From: Ctena decussata
Lineage: Eukaryota > Mollusca > Bivalvia > Lucinida > Lucinidae
Reading direction: 5' to 3'
DNA: 64,000 bases
Assembly (NCBI GenBank): GCA_963989385.1
Contig: OZ022506.1
Coordinates: 64,925,434 to 64,989,433 of the forward strand
The translations under genes were made by a program, and so were the position numbers. The notes beneath the pieces are model-generated. The model was not told where the DNA came from. It saw only the letters and a list, made by a program, of their open reading frames with translations, and ran no database searches. Positions 33,129-43,304 of this stretch are shown piece after piece (the stretch's first letter is position 1; every line of letters starts with the position of its first letter).

Positions 33129-34114
33129 TATACCCTTTGAAATATTTTCATGATACTTTACAGATATGCAGATTATGTCATGACAGTTTGTCTCATACAT
33201 GAATGACAGCTCTTGCATTCATACTTTTCGAGTTATTTCCCTTTTAAAGTTTAAGCTGCAGTTTGTGGGTCTGCTCCATGTCTGCATGACCTGGGCCTGC
33301 CCCACAATTTTAGTTCCCTTATAACTTTTAGAATATTGATGATCATGCTATGATAGCCTATCAGTGTTCCTAACCCTCTGTGACCCCACAGCATCCGAAT
33401 TGATTGTTTATTTTTTTGTTTTATTGAGGTATGAACGAAACCCCAAAGTGCACATTGTAGTTCTTCATACAAAAGACTTCACAAGTTTTTTATGCCCCCC
33501 TCCCCCATCAGCATGGCCAAAGGTATAAAGACTATTGTTCCAAACTTCTCGTCATGCGTATATGCGTACGCGTGTAAGTTATTACATATGTTTGTCCATA
33601 CATCTGTCCATATGTCTGTGATCTTGTTAGACTCAGGTTAAAATTTTTTGCAACAGGTAGATTTCAGGGTTCCTATTATAGGCTATTTGTTGTCTATAAA
33701 ACTGGTCATTTTGCGGATTTTCTCTTTTATTACTGGTGATAAAACGTTTTTTTTTTATCCACTTGTATTGTCAAACTAATACATAACTGGAAACTGACTT
33801 TCAGAATTTTATCTTGTCGATATTTGCTTTTGTCTCTTAAATCCTTTACAAAAAGTTACAAAATTTTCAGCTTAATTAAAGGGGAACAATAATTTAATGT
33901 AATAGCTATAAGCAATGCCTATATTATACAGATAAATTAATCCTATTCATCACCAATCAATTCTCTTTGCAACCGATAAATAAGTTGACTTCATTTTTAC
34001 TCAGTAGAAAAGATAATAATAACAGGTATACGCGTGCCATTGAGTAACTCTGTACAATAAATATACATTTGACATAGATAAATATTGACAGTTCTAAGGC
34101 TGTTACATAAATAT

Positions 34115-34571
34115 AAGTGGGATAGAATGGTTGCAACTTGGCCCGTTCTCCTGATGTTCAGCTTATCGGCATTGAAAAGCGCAAATACTATTGGCAGCAT
34201 ACCTGACTAGTGTCGTCCAATAGTGTGGACCTCATCAGAGGATTTACAGCCTGCTTATGAGGCGATCTGCTCAGTATTTATAGCATCAGGGCGCCGGTGT
34301 ACCGGCGCCAATTGTGACGTCACTTCCGGTCCTCGGGGGCCGGTTTTGTTTGCTGTATCACGTGACCGGCGCTGAGGAACCGGTGGGAAGATCACACCGG
34401 CTCCCGGGGGCCGGTGACGTGAATTACCGCCATATTGCCATTTTCACCTGACGAAATCACGCCCAAGTGTTGTCATGAGAGCCAGCGACATATGCGTCAC
34501 CATTATTGTCCGTTACAGAGTGATACTCGTCAGCAGTAACTTGTGGCTTAGTTTTTGACAAAATTGTCATA
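34115..34571 (-). mobile_element. Direct repeat 1 (pseudo-LTR-like) with hammerhead motif
   Basis: Begins aagtgggatagaatgg and ends aaaattgtcat. It is matched by 35367-35828 at high similarity and the same orientation, offset 1252 bp. GC-rich, with a 'gcgccggtgtaccggcgcc' palindrome, tgacgtca and cacgtg boxes. The minus strand carries a hammerhead-like fold, so I take the minus strand as sense. Long direct repeats with hammerheads are known from Penelope-like elements and from retrozymes; no RT lies between the two copies. Confidence 0.75.
34194..34254 (-). ncRNA. Hammerhead ribozyme-like motif, copy 1 (one core base changed)
   Basis: Minus strand order: GCAG (outer stem I), TCCT, CTGATGA core (34232-34238), stem II GTCC/GGAC with loop ACACTATT (34215-34230), GACA where the core needs GAAA, CTAG forming a minimal or dimer-type stem III, the cleavage triplet GTC, AGG (inner stem I) and CTGC (outer stem I). 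A very short palindromic stem III is typical of the hammerheads of Penelope-like elements. The GAAA to GACA change probably kills this copy. Confidence 0.65.
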
Positions 34572-35366
34572 ATAGTGAGCGGTAGTAAAGTAACACCCTT
34601 TCAACTGTGGTTTCATGCAGACCTATTTTTGATCTGTCTTATCATGCCAATTTGCAATATTCACCTAAAAATGTAGGTATAGGACTTCTCAAGCTTTTTT
34701 ACTCAGAGAAACATGTCTCCACAATGAAAGTATTAAGCGTTTCTGTCGGTCGCATATTCTCGCGGTAAATTGGAGTGGAAATCAAGTTTGAAAAACATAA
34801 GAAATTATTGCTGCAAACTCCAATTTACTCAAGAGTATAGATCCTGACTGCATGGGATATTAAGCTATTTGACTGGATTGTTTGTCATTCCCGCCATGCT
34901 CGGCTTGAATATGCAAACGGCGTCAATTATAAGTCTAAATAAAACCTAAATGTTTGTACATTTTGTACATTGCAGTGGATAGGTAAACAAGCAATATTGC
35001 GAGTTACATGTGCCTACACATCACTGCTTTCGAGATGAAAACTGTCATCTTCAGTACCCGTATTGCATGCACTCAGCCGTCGGTCGGCTTTCTAAATATG
35101 AAAGGTTATTCTTTCAAATGGGTGTACATGCAGACGAGCTACATTGTTGACTGTCTTATAACGCTTCGCCCATAATCCCATTCTCTCACATATGTCTGTT
35201 ATTTGAGAATAAGATGGTGGTGTGAGTGCTATCGTTATGACTGGTTGTCATTTTTTTCTGCTCCTGTTAAGAGGGAATCGTTTGCAATCTCACAAGGTCA
35301 TTGGATTCCCCATTTGGACGGCATGGAACATCGGGAGCTAGGGGCCAAGGTAAAAGACTTATCAAC
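34572..35366. other. Sequence between the two hammerhead repeats; no RT
   Basis: 795 nt, AT-rich. One + strand open stretch (35203-35406) includes RESFAISQGHWIPHLDG but matches no family I know. No reverse transcriptase or GIY-YIG motif was seen. Confidence 0.45.
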
Positions 35367-35828
35367 AAGTGGGATAGAATGGCTGCAACTCAGCCCATAC
35401 TCCTGATGTTCAGCTTATCGGCACCAAAAAGCGCAAATACTATAATATTGGCAGCATACCTGACTAGTTTTGTCCAATAGTGTGGACTTCATCAGAGGAT
35501 TTATAGCCTGCTTATGAGGCGATCTGCTCAGTATTTATAGCATCAGGGCGCCGGTGTACCGGCGCCAATTGTGACGTCACCTCCGGCCTCCGGGGGCCGG
35601 TTTTGTTTGCTGTATCACGTGACCGGCGCTGAGGAACCGGTGGGAAGATCACACCGGCCCCCGGGGGCCGTAGACATGAATTACCGCCATATTGCCATTG
35701 TTTCCTGATGAAATTACGTCCAAGTGTTGTCATGAGAGCCAGCGACATATGCGTCGCCATTATTGTCCGTTACAGAGTGATACTCGTCGGCAGTAACTTG
35801 TGGCTTAGTATTTGACAAAATTGTCATA
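35367..35828 (-). mobile_element. Direct repeat 2 (pseudo-LTR-like) with hammerhead motif
   Basis: Second copy of the unit at 34115-34571, with the same ends and the same GC-rich middle. It carries an extra 'tataat' near 35441 and scattered substitutions, so the two are not freshly duplicated. Confidence 0.75.
35451..35511 (-). ncRNA. Hammerhead ribozyme-like motif, copy 2 (one core base changed)
   Basis: Same arrangement as copy 1: CTGATGA intact (35489-35495), stem II AGTCC/GGAC with the same loop, then AAAA where GAAA is required, CTAGTC and AGG, with outer stem I GCAG/CTGC. The defect differs from copy 1, so the shared ancestor most simply had an intact core. Confidence 0.65.
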
Positions 35829-35944
35829 GTACGGTTAAAATATCTTCCAAAAAAGGACACTTTTGAAAAGAAACTTTTTAGTTTCAAAATATAATTTTGA
35901 GGAAAATTATGGATTAGTTATGTATAAGATAGACATTAAAGATG

Positions 35945-36528
35945 GGGTCCGTGGAAACACCCCAAAACACCCCAAACCACCCCAAAACTCTACCAAACAA
36001 CCCCAAACCAGCCTCCCCTGATTTACATCACCCCCCTGTCCCCTCCACACATACACCAACACCGCTCCCACCCATCCCAAACAGTATTTATATAGATTCG
36101 AAATAAAAAGAACACTTTAATAAGTGTTTACCCATGATTTGTGTGTATGTATCTCTTAATAACTTCGGGTTTAAATATTAACGAAAAATTAATGATCTCA
36201 GTATAATAAAGTAAATTATTTTGTACGTTTATGTATGTCACGCAGGGTGGGGCGGGGGAGGAGGGGGCGACCATTTATACCACTCCAAACCAGCCACCCT
36301 GGATACAAACTAGAACCCCACCCCTTGCGCAGTGGCACGTTAAAGAATAAAGGGGGTGGAGGGGAGGAAAGGGCTAAGACTCACCAACTGACCTGAAATG
36401 TTGGTGTCTTGGTGGGGGAGGGGGTTGGGTTCTAGTTTGTATCCAGGGAGGCTGGTTTGGGGTGGTATGAAAGTGGTTTGGGGTGGTTTGGGATGTTTTG
36501 GGGTGGTTTGGGGTGTTTCCACGGACCG
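35945..36528. mobile_element. Foldback element with 9-bp target duplication and CCCCAAA repeats
   Basis: Inverted ends GGTCCGTGGAAACACCCC, followed inward by repeats of ccaccccaaa / tttggggtgg. TTAAAGATG flanks both sides (35936-35944 and 36529-36537). An inner inverted repeat (ggatacaaactagaaccc and complement) lies around 36300-36445. A 9-bp duplication with long inverted ends suggests a Mutator-like foldback. No transposase. Confidence 0.85.
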
Positions 36529-37031
36529 TTAAAGATGCGCTTTACTTCACAGTGACAGCTGTGGTAGTTTTAGAGCTGTTCAGCTAAATGACCTGTTTTA
36601 TAGACAACAAATCCATGATTACTCTAGCAAGCTGAAATTTCGTATTAAGATTTATGTACTACAGGAATTCACAAGAGTCAGGGTATGACGATCTGTATGT
36701 CATGGTCCACTGACTTTGGACTTTGGCCAATTTTGCAAGGTTTACATTTTTGTAAGAGGTAGATTTCAGGGTTCTTATTAAGGTTCTTTTTATTTTAGCA
36801 ACTTGAAATTTTGTATGAGGATTTCTATCAGTAAGTAAAACAGAAATACATACGAATCAGGGCATAATGATACAATGTCACAGTCTGCTGACCCAGGACT
36901 TAGGCTTATATTGCAAGCTTAAGGTTTTTGTAGGAGGTAGATTTCATGGTTCCTATTATTGTAGCATCTTGAAATTTTGTATGAGGATTGATATCTGTAA
37001 GTACAACACGAATTGACAAGAATCATTTCAG

Positions 37032-37375
37032 AAGTATTAAAGGATTTCGACAGCATTCTTTTTGTATCAGATGTATTGATCCTTGGAATAGTTTGCCTTC
37101 AAAAGTAGTCAATTCAAAAACAGTGACGGAATTTAAAAATCAACTGGATATAACCTGGAAACGTCAATATTACGATGTTAGTGAAGTTTATTAGGGGCTC
37201 ATAACGAGTGGCTAGCAATGTTTGTGTTAAGAAATGAGCAACAGTATTTCCATATATAAGCATGAACCTGAAGTGATTGATCACACTAAGTTTTACCAAT
37301 ATTGGCGGTGAAGACAAGCCGAAAGGGCTTAAAGAGTCACCGTTGGATCAAGTACGTATCAAGTACGTATATTGT
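37032..37375 (+). pseudogene. LINE-E fragment: C-terminal end of a CR1-type RT
   Basis: The frame to the TAG at about 37192 reads SIKGFRQHSFCIRCIDPWNS then LPSKVVNSKTVTEFKNQLD, the usual last 50-60 residues of CR1-type RT (xRxIxxWNSLPxxVVxxxTxxxFKxxLD). A short 3' UTR ends in a duplicated 'atcaagtacgt' tail near 37350-37372. It is inserted in the 33489 repeat family, whose text resumes at about 37376. 5'-truncated and dead. Confidence 0.75.
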
Positions 37376-37789
37376 CCATATGCCACAGTCCACTGACTTC
37401 GGACTTAATCTAGCTGATGATTTTGCAAGGTTAAGATTTTTGTAAGAGGTAGATTTTAGGGTTCCTGTATTTGTAGCAATTTGATTCCAATTAATTTGAA
37501 ATTTTGTTTACGGATAATAATGTCTATGAATATAACTGGAATATACACGAATCATGTTATCATGATTCATGACCCATATGTTGAGGTCCACTGATGCTTA
37601 CTGCAATCCTGTGTACAGTTGTATGGAGGTACCCATGGTGGGAGCATCTGTGTATGTTGGACACATTTCTAGTTTCTTTCTTACCTCAAAGAAACTAAAT
37701 CAATAAATATTCAATTCTTATACATGTAACTTAATTTTACATCACTTGCATCTGAAAAAGTAGCATCAGGAAAAAGATGATGCAGGAAT

Positions 37790-37975
37790 GTGACCATTTA
37801 TTAACCTGGTCAGATAAGAGACTTCTCTGTCCCAAAAGAGGTAGCTTAGTCCCTTAGCTACCAGTTAAGCAGACAGCTAAGACTCTAGTAAGACTGAGCA
37901 CATGCACAGGCTGATATAATGATTCGTCACATTCCACATTCCACTTTGTTGGTTTTGCTGTGTCACAGCTCAAAT
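37790..37975. mobile_element. FB-1-related foldback, degenerate
   Basis: It retains 'gaggtagcttagtcccttagctacc' type internal text (partial) and a right end 'tttgttggttttgctgtgtc'. The left end is not recognisable. Confidence 0.5.
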
Positions 37976-38878
37976 GTCGGCCTTAAATTTTTTTCTTTAT
38001 CAACATTATTACTCAAGGGTGACAATCTACGTCATAGCGCTGACGTCATAATCGTTTTATCAGCGGCCTTAATAAGGTAACTGTTTTGCATAACGAAAGC
38101 TTGGCAAACACTGAAACAACCAACTATCTAGTCGATCTGGTGCCTATTGATTGATGTTTTGGACTCAATATTACCAGAAGTTTACCATAAAATACTTGCT
38201 TAATCTAATAATGCTTCACCATAGTGATCTATATCGATGCTGCCTTAATGCATGTTTATCTCAGCTGTCCACATCAAAAATTCTGGTGAAGCGTTTTATA
38301 ATTTCTAACCCTTTGAAGAATCATGCCCTATGTATCTGGACCATATGTATATGTAGGCACCGACACGCCGTTTTATCTTGTGTTAAAATCCTGTCTCCCA
38401 TATGTTACAAACGGAAAATCTGTCAGTTTCTTCAAAATGGCCGTCGAATAATCAATTTTGTCACGCACGCTATGACATAGGTTGTTACCCCTGATTACTT
38501 GTTAGCCTTTGTTGCAAAGGGAACAACTCTGGTCTCAGTGGAGCGATATATGACCATCATGGTCCTCAGGTTTTGTATCGCTGAACAGTAATTGTAATTA
38601 CTATCTTTGCTTTCATTCCAAATTCTGCCATAATTGTTCTCAGTGGCAGTGATAACTAACAGTTATTTGCATACCCACAGGTCTCTAGTGTCTAATGTTA
38701 GTTGCTGGAGAAGAATTAAGGAGATGACTTTCATAAAAGCGTTTCTCTTACCGTCAGATCCTGTTCCATATTGTATATTGTACTGCATTGTAACCATGTT
38801 GTTTATAGCAAATAAATATTTTTTAAACCAATTAACAATGCTTTGCCAGATCCATACAAGGAATGTATCTTATTTCAG
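37976..38878. other. No repeat or gene recognised (intron D-E, 3' part)
   Basis: Low-repeat sequence leading to the exon E acceptor. Open stretches on the + strand show no domain. Confidence 0.4.
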
Positions 38879-39079
38879 AATTGTACTTTCTTCGGCCGTG
38901 ACAGTCATGCCTTGGAAATGCATGTACGGAGTGTTCATAGCAACGACCGCCCTTACAGTTGTGAAGTGTGTGGAAAGGGGTTTAAATTTCTGAATGAGGT
39001 AGAGAAACATGTTAAGAATGTCCATAAAAATACATGTCGAATCTGCAATAAAGAGATGGAATCACATGCTGCCTTGAAG
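38879..39079 (+). CDS. Exon E: zinc finger 5 (3' part), ZF6, ZF7 (5' part)
   Basis: Acceptor tcttatttcag; donor gaag/gtgaga (GT at 39080). 201 nt, phase 0 in and out, 67 codons. Joining exon D to E gives ZF5 as C-TFEN-C-x12-H-x4-H, with an unusual four-residue Cys spacing. ZF6 is CEVC-x12-H-x4-H. The exon ends inside ZF7 (CRICNKEMESHAALK), whose two His are in exon F. The clean rejoining of split fingers argues that this exon belongs to the same gene as exon D, 9.1 kb away. Confidence 0.9.
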
Positions 39080-40499
39080 GTGAGATTGTATGGAATATTC
39101 AGTCTTGGTAAATTTGGACAGGTTAAATTTAGACAACAGCAAATAAAGAATCTATAGGTCTTATACAAATTTTAAGAACAGGTCTGATGCGTAAGCGACA
39201 AGTCCACTTTTCGCTAAGGCTGACTGCCCATTTTAGCTCAATTTAAACCTATTTTGCTACAGCTGACTGCTTACTGATATAATACCTTATCATGGCATCT
39301 TTAATATTGATGGAAGCTATCTCTGCATCAGTGCCATTGTAAACCTAAATTAAGTTGATTTTACCTTCACTGGTTTGACTGTCATCAATTTGGCACGAAG
39401 GTGCTAGCAGAATGGGAATTACTACTGTTGTCCCTGAACAGTCTGACCTTAGTCGACAGTGTTTGCTTGGACATTCCTGTCCCAATATTTAGTGAGGTAG
39501 TGCAAGTTATACAGATCGTTTTAGAACATTTATAATATTTGCTTGTATAACCACATTCGTACCTGTGTTTATACATCACTTTGAGTGAAAATCCAAGTAT
39601 GTATGCATGTACATGGTAAACAATAAAATGAATAAGATGCAGAGGGAAATATATCAGAATCCAGTTAAGTCTATGCAAAGAGATATATTCATAAGCATCA
39701 GTTCTGGAAAGCCTAATCTGCCTTGGTGAAAGCCAGTCATCAAGTTCTTATAGTTTGAAAACTGTTTCTCAAGACCTTGTATTGCTTATATGCCGTTTAT
39801 TTAAGGTCTTCTGAATAGCTGTTTTAGGTCCAGTTTCCACAAATATCTAGTTTTAGTTAAGAAACCAGTTCAAATGTTTCAACAGCAGAGTACTATCATT
39901 CAAATCATAAAGTTCAGAATTTGGCCTTTTCCATGCTTTCATTTTGAGGAGTCATAGGATGGCTTCTAAGCATGTATTTGCGCACACCTAGCCAGGTAAG
40001 AGATTTTGGAATAGTGCACTGATTGCACATGCATAGTATGCTAAATCATACAGGTATGACATCCCTTATTCAGTGATTAAACCTTACCACCACTGAACTA
40101 GAAAGTGTAAACAGTTTTTAAAATTCGTAGAAGACCTTTAGAAACCCAAAGGTTGTTCAAATGATGACCCTGGGTTGACCTTGACCTAATTTATAGCGAG
40201 TCAATTGTTTCCAAAGTCTCACATATAGGAAACTGCTTTAGGAAGTGTTTTTATGAGACTTTTGAATTTCAATCTGTTATGCAGTCCCTGTGTATGCACG
40301 CCAGCTAGTCACTCTCAGACAAAACGGCGATCAATACAAAATGTCCATTCAAAAACAATGAGAGGATTTTTCCATTTCTGTAGAAGAAAAAGCAAAATGC
40401 ACACCTTCTTTAGAACTAATTGAACAATATTCTCTTAAAAGTTTTTTTCTGTAAAATTTAAGAATTCTGTTTTTTTCACATGTCGATAGCTTCTTTCCC
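39080..40499. other. Intron E-F, 5' part; no gene
   Basis: Mostly unique AT-rich sequence. A short piece of the array text ('gatgaccctgggttgacct') lies at about 40158-40200. Confidence 0.4.
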
Positions 40500-40730
40500 A
40501 TATGTAAGTATTAAAATATTTGAAGGTTCCTATTATTGCGATAACTTGAAATTTGTCATGAGGATTTATATCTATAAGTACAACAGAAATATACAAGAAT
40601 CATTTCATAATGCAGATGATCCTTGTATCAAGGTCCATTGACTTTCTACTTTGGCCATACAGTGACTCTTAAACTGTATAAAGGGCTACAGTTTGTGTCA
40701 TATTTCAAACTTCAGGCAACACTTGGCCTA
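40500..40730 (+). repeat. Fragment of the 33.5-kb tandem family
   Basis: 'ggttcctattattgcgata', 'gaggatttatatctataag' and 'tccattgactttctacttt' match units of the 33489-37680 element. Confidence 0.6.
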
Positions 40731-40989
40731 TGGCCTTTTTTTTATACAAGTCTACCTCTATAAATTTAAAGAGTAACTACACTTCAGGAACTGACTAAAT
40801 CAGATCCCAAACCCTATCCCCAACATCAAAGGGAGAGATTGACAAAGACATCCCAACAAACAATAAATTACAAGTGATAAGCCGAGTCAGCAGCTCTTTC
40901 CCAAATAGGTGGCAACTCAGCTATCTTTATTGAACTAAATAATTTAGACCAACAGAAGGGTTACAACAGACCAAGCAAATTATACGGAA

Positions 40990-42345
40990 AACATTTAACA
41001 ATTATTTTTACCTATTTTCTATTCTTATTATAGAAGGGTTAAAATGAGAACACAATAAATTAAACAGCACCGAACATAAAACAAATGCAACCGCAACGAA
41101 AGTACCGCCTTGGGACGGTCAGTAATAACTACTGGGGGGGGGGGGGGGTTTAAACCGGTTTTACTGCGCCCAAACCTTCACCCTCACCCTCCGCCGCGGT
41201 GCACACAATTAGTTGGTAGTTCGGTTCGTATGGAGGTCCCCTAACTCATCAGAGAGTCATCACGGTCAACAATTAAAATCAAGAAAAGACCGTGATGAAG
41301 CAAGGATGAGGACTCGACAGCCGAAACGTGTTGAGACACCTGGAGGTCCCAGCAACACCACTGGAGCAAAAGAAGACCACCAGTTGAACCCCGGTGGGCC
41401 AAGAAACAGACAAACATCCGGCCCCAACCAACTTATATATAGCTTTATGTAGGGGCTATCATAGAGTCTGAACCCCGACCCACCGGCGTGCAATTAAAGA
41501 GGACAGCAAAGTTGTCAACCGTGATTGGGTTAACCACTAAGCATGCAGACTGTCGCATTACATCTATGTTATAGCCAATGCGTTTAAATCGTATGATAAT
41601 TTTCTTATATTGATCAGGAAATTTTGTTTTCCCTACGATTTTGCGTAATTTATATACTAAGTCACCATAAAATTCAGGTTCAGATAGGCCTTGTTGCAAA
41701 AGTGACCTTAACCCTGTATTAATATTTAGAAACCAATTCAAAGTGTCTACGATAAAATTTAGAAAAAGCTCTCCGAAGTTTATGATACCGATACCCCTGC
41801 TGTATAAGCTTGGCAGTCGAAACTTTTATTAAATTATTATTATATTATTGAAATCAGCCAAATGACTAGACACCCTAGCGAAGCGAATAAGCTGAGAAAT
41901 GTAAACACCATAAGAAGTGGTGCGGGGAACATCACCGTCCAAAAACGGAAAATTAACAATGTCGAAATCAAAATCATCGCGTTTGTCATAAATTTTAGAT
42001 GAAACAAATCCATCTAAAACTGATAAATGTAAATCCAAAAATGGGGCCTCGGTATCAGAAGTATTTGCTTTGTTTAACTGCAATTCAGCTGGATAAATTT
42101 GACTAACCATTCCTTCAAAATAAGGATTGTCAATATTTAAAAGGTCGTCCAAGTATCTAGACGTTGAGTTGAATGCTTCAATGACATGAGCTTGAGTATC
42201 ATCAGAAAGAGACATCATAAAGTCTCTTTCATAGCAAAATAGAAACAAATCTGCTACAAGAGGAGCGCAGTTAGTGCCCATCGTAATCCCTATAATTTGT
42301 CTGTCTAATTTAGTACCGATATAAACCTATATATAGTTTTTCTAC
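40990..42345 (-). mobile_element. Penelope-like (or related) retroelement remnant
   Basis: Minus-strand RT coding (42345 to 41445), then a 3' non-coding tail running to about 40990. The tail has a G-run (about 41134-41150 on the + strand) and the block 'ttactgaccgtcccaaggcgg' (partial), which recurs at 59790-59860. Family assignment is by general resemblance only. Confidence 0.6.
41445..42345 (-). pseudogene. Reverse transcriptase remnant of MGTNCAPL / YLDD type
   Basis: Reading down from 42330: GTKLDRQIIGITMGTNCAPL, VADLFLFCYE, then STSRYLDDLLNIDNPYF with the catalytic YxDD, YPAELQLNK, APFLDLHLSV, SSKIYDKRDDFDFDI, NFPFLD and SYGVYISQLIRFAR. This is the palm-to-thumb order seen in RTs annotated from Penelope-like elements in corals and molluscs. 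A stop and a short AT-rich gap near 41820-41835 separate it from a second open piece (41741-41445) with LLQQGLSEPEFYGDLVYKL and SACLVVNPITVDNFAVLFNC. The upstream part of RT and any endonuclease are missing, so it is inactive. Confidence 0.65.
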
Positions 42346-42359
42346 TAGTGTCAGTACTT

Positions 42360-42479
42360 TAATGAAGGTGCAGTCTTACTTATGGCACTAGGCAGAGGCA
42401 TCCATGTACTGTGAACAAATTCAAACTAGTTTAGATCAGCCTGCGCATCAACCCAGTCGGATCAGTCATTGCTGATCAC
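42360..42479. repeat. Repeat fragments
   Basis: 'ttatggcactaggcagaggc' resembles the 59.0 kb end block 'ttaaggcactaggcggggg'. A 'gatcagcctgcgcatcaac' piece resembles FB-1 interior. Confidence 0.5.
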
Positions 42480-42483
42480 ATGT

Positions 42484-42719
42484 GAGCCGCGACACAAGAA
42501 AACAAACAAAGTGGTTGTTCGCCCAGCACAGACTCAGATCAGCCTGGCCATTTGCCTAGTATCATCAGACTCTTTGCTAAGTGCTTAAAGCATAGCTAAT
42601 GGTCTTAGCTACCTCCATGCGGACAGAAAAGACTTTGATCAGACTGGACGGATGCCCAGGCTGGTCTGAGTCTGCACTGGGCGCATAACCACTTTGTTGG
42701 TTTTCTCGTGTCATGGCTC
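42484..42719. mobile_element. Foldback MITE, family FB-1, copy c
   Basis: Ends gagccgcgacac and gtgtcatggctc. ATGT flanks both sides (42480-42483 and 42720-42723), a 4-bp target duplication. It lies 210 bp upstream of exon F. Confidence 0.85.
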
Positions 42720-42929
42720 ATGTAGTATCTCAAGGGCCTTGGCTTTTTATACAGCCTATAATGAAGATGGCAGCATGACTGCACTGATGCGTGGGCTAAT
42801 CTTAGTCTCCTCTGGTCGCAAATGTCAGAAGGGACACTTTCTTGAGGCACAACCCATATGTCTAGATGGGAAATTGAAGAAAATTTATTTGTAATATGAC
42901 TTGCTTAAATGTTAGTCTTTATTTTTCAG

Positions 42930-43078
42930 ACACACTTGCTTGTAGAACATACAAGAGAAGAGAGACAACCCTTTCTTTGCCACATTTGTTCAGTTAGCTT
43001 TCCATATTTACGAAATCTACAAATGCATCTCTCCAGTGTTCACAATCAGCCATTACCAGAGGGGGTTAAATGTAAATG
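42930..43078 (+). CDS. Exon F: zinc finger 7 (3' part) and ZF8
   Basis: Acceptor tctttatttttcag; donor aatg/gttagt (GT at 43079). 149 nt, phase 0 in, phase 2 out. THLLVEH supplies the two His of ZF7 (CRIC-x12-H-x4-H across the E/F junction). ZF8 is CHIC-x12-H-x4-H (FLCHICSVSFPYLRNLQMH). The tail QPLPEGVKCK leads into ZF9. With exon G the junction codon is TG+G (Trp). Confidence 0.88.
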
Positions 43079-43304
43079 GTTAGTTTTGATACATTGAACA
43101 AGGTTTTCTATGCAGTAACATCTGATGGGTCCCAAGGAAGGTGTTAATACCACCGTACATATGGTCGGGTATCACCACCTTCTGAGGTATTCAACAACCA
43201 TATATCCATTGAAAACCTGGCCCCGAAATTATAAAACATTCTCAAACTCAAAATAAATCTCACTGATTGGCTGCTTCCGAGCACAGCCAATCAGTAAGCT
43301 TTAT
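43079..43304. other. Intron F-G, 5' end; short inverted repeat
   Basis: 'ctcactgattggctgcttcc' and 'gcacagccaatcagtaagc' (about 43259-43299) form an imperfect hairpin directly before the next array. Confidence 0.5.

Larger units (their letters stand above)
29835..33485 (+). repeat. Hairpin/(GTCY)n element, 'tacccctaccgaaagg' family, with nested elements
   Basis: Start tatacccctaccgaaa / ggttcgggggatata, then ccatctgtctgtctaactg and tccgtctg. Units carry 'aacttgaataccctttgaa' and 'atgatacttcacagatatgtagaa'. It is interrupted by the 455-bp-type array (30328-32503) and by a TIR element (32707-33128). The 3' limit is not clear. Confidence 0.6.
33489..37680 (+). repeat. 'ttatgccccc' tandem family split by three later insertions
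   Basis: Start 'ttatgcccccctccccc', GTC-type tract 'gtccatacatctgtccata' and units with 'taagaggtagatttcaggg', 'ttcctattattgtagcaac', 'ttgaaattttgtatgagga'. The end block is 'gtgtatgttggacacattt'. It is interrupted by the hammerhead-bearing repeats (34115-35828), a foldback element (35945-36528) and LINE-E (37032-37375). Confidence 0.65.
29766..38878 (+). other. Long intron D-E, filled with nested repeats
   Basis: 9113 nt between donor 29766 and acceptor AG at 38878. Its parts are listed separately; no other exon was recognised in it. Confidence 0.75.

Noticed and set aside
35203..35406. 68-codon frame between the hammerhead repeats
   Set aside because: No recognisable domain; it runs into the second repeat and has no splice support.
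41291..41340. Hammerhead-like string 'gatgaggactcgacag...gaaacg' on the + strand near the RT remnant
   Set aside because: The CTGATGA box is not intact, stem II is missing a base, and it lies on the strand opposite to the RT. Too weak to call.
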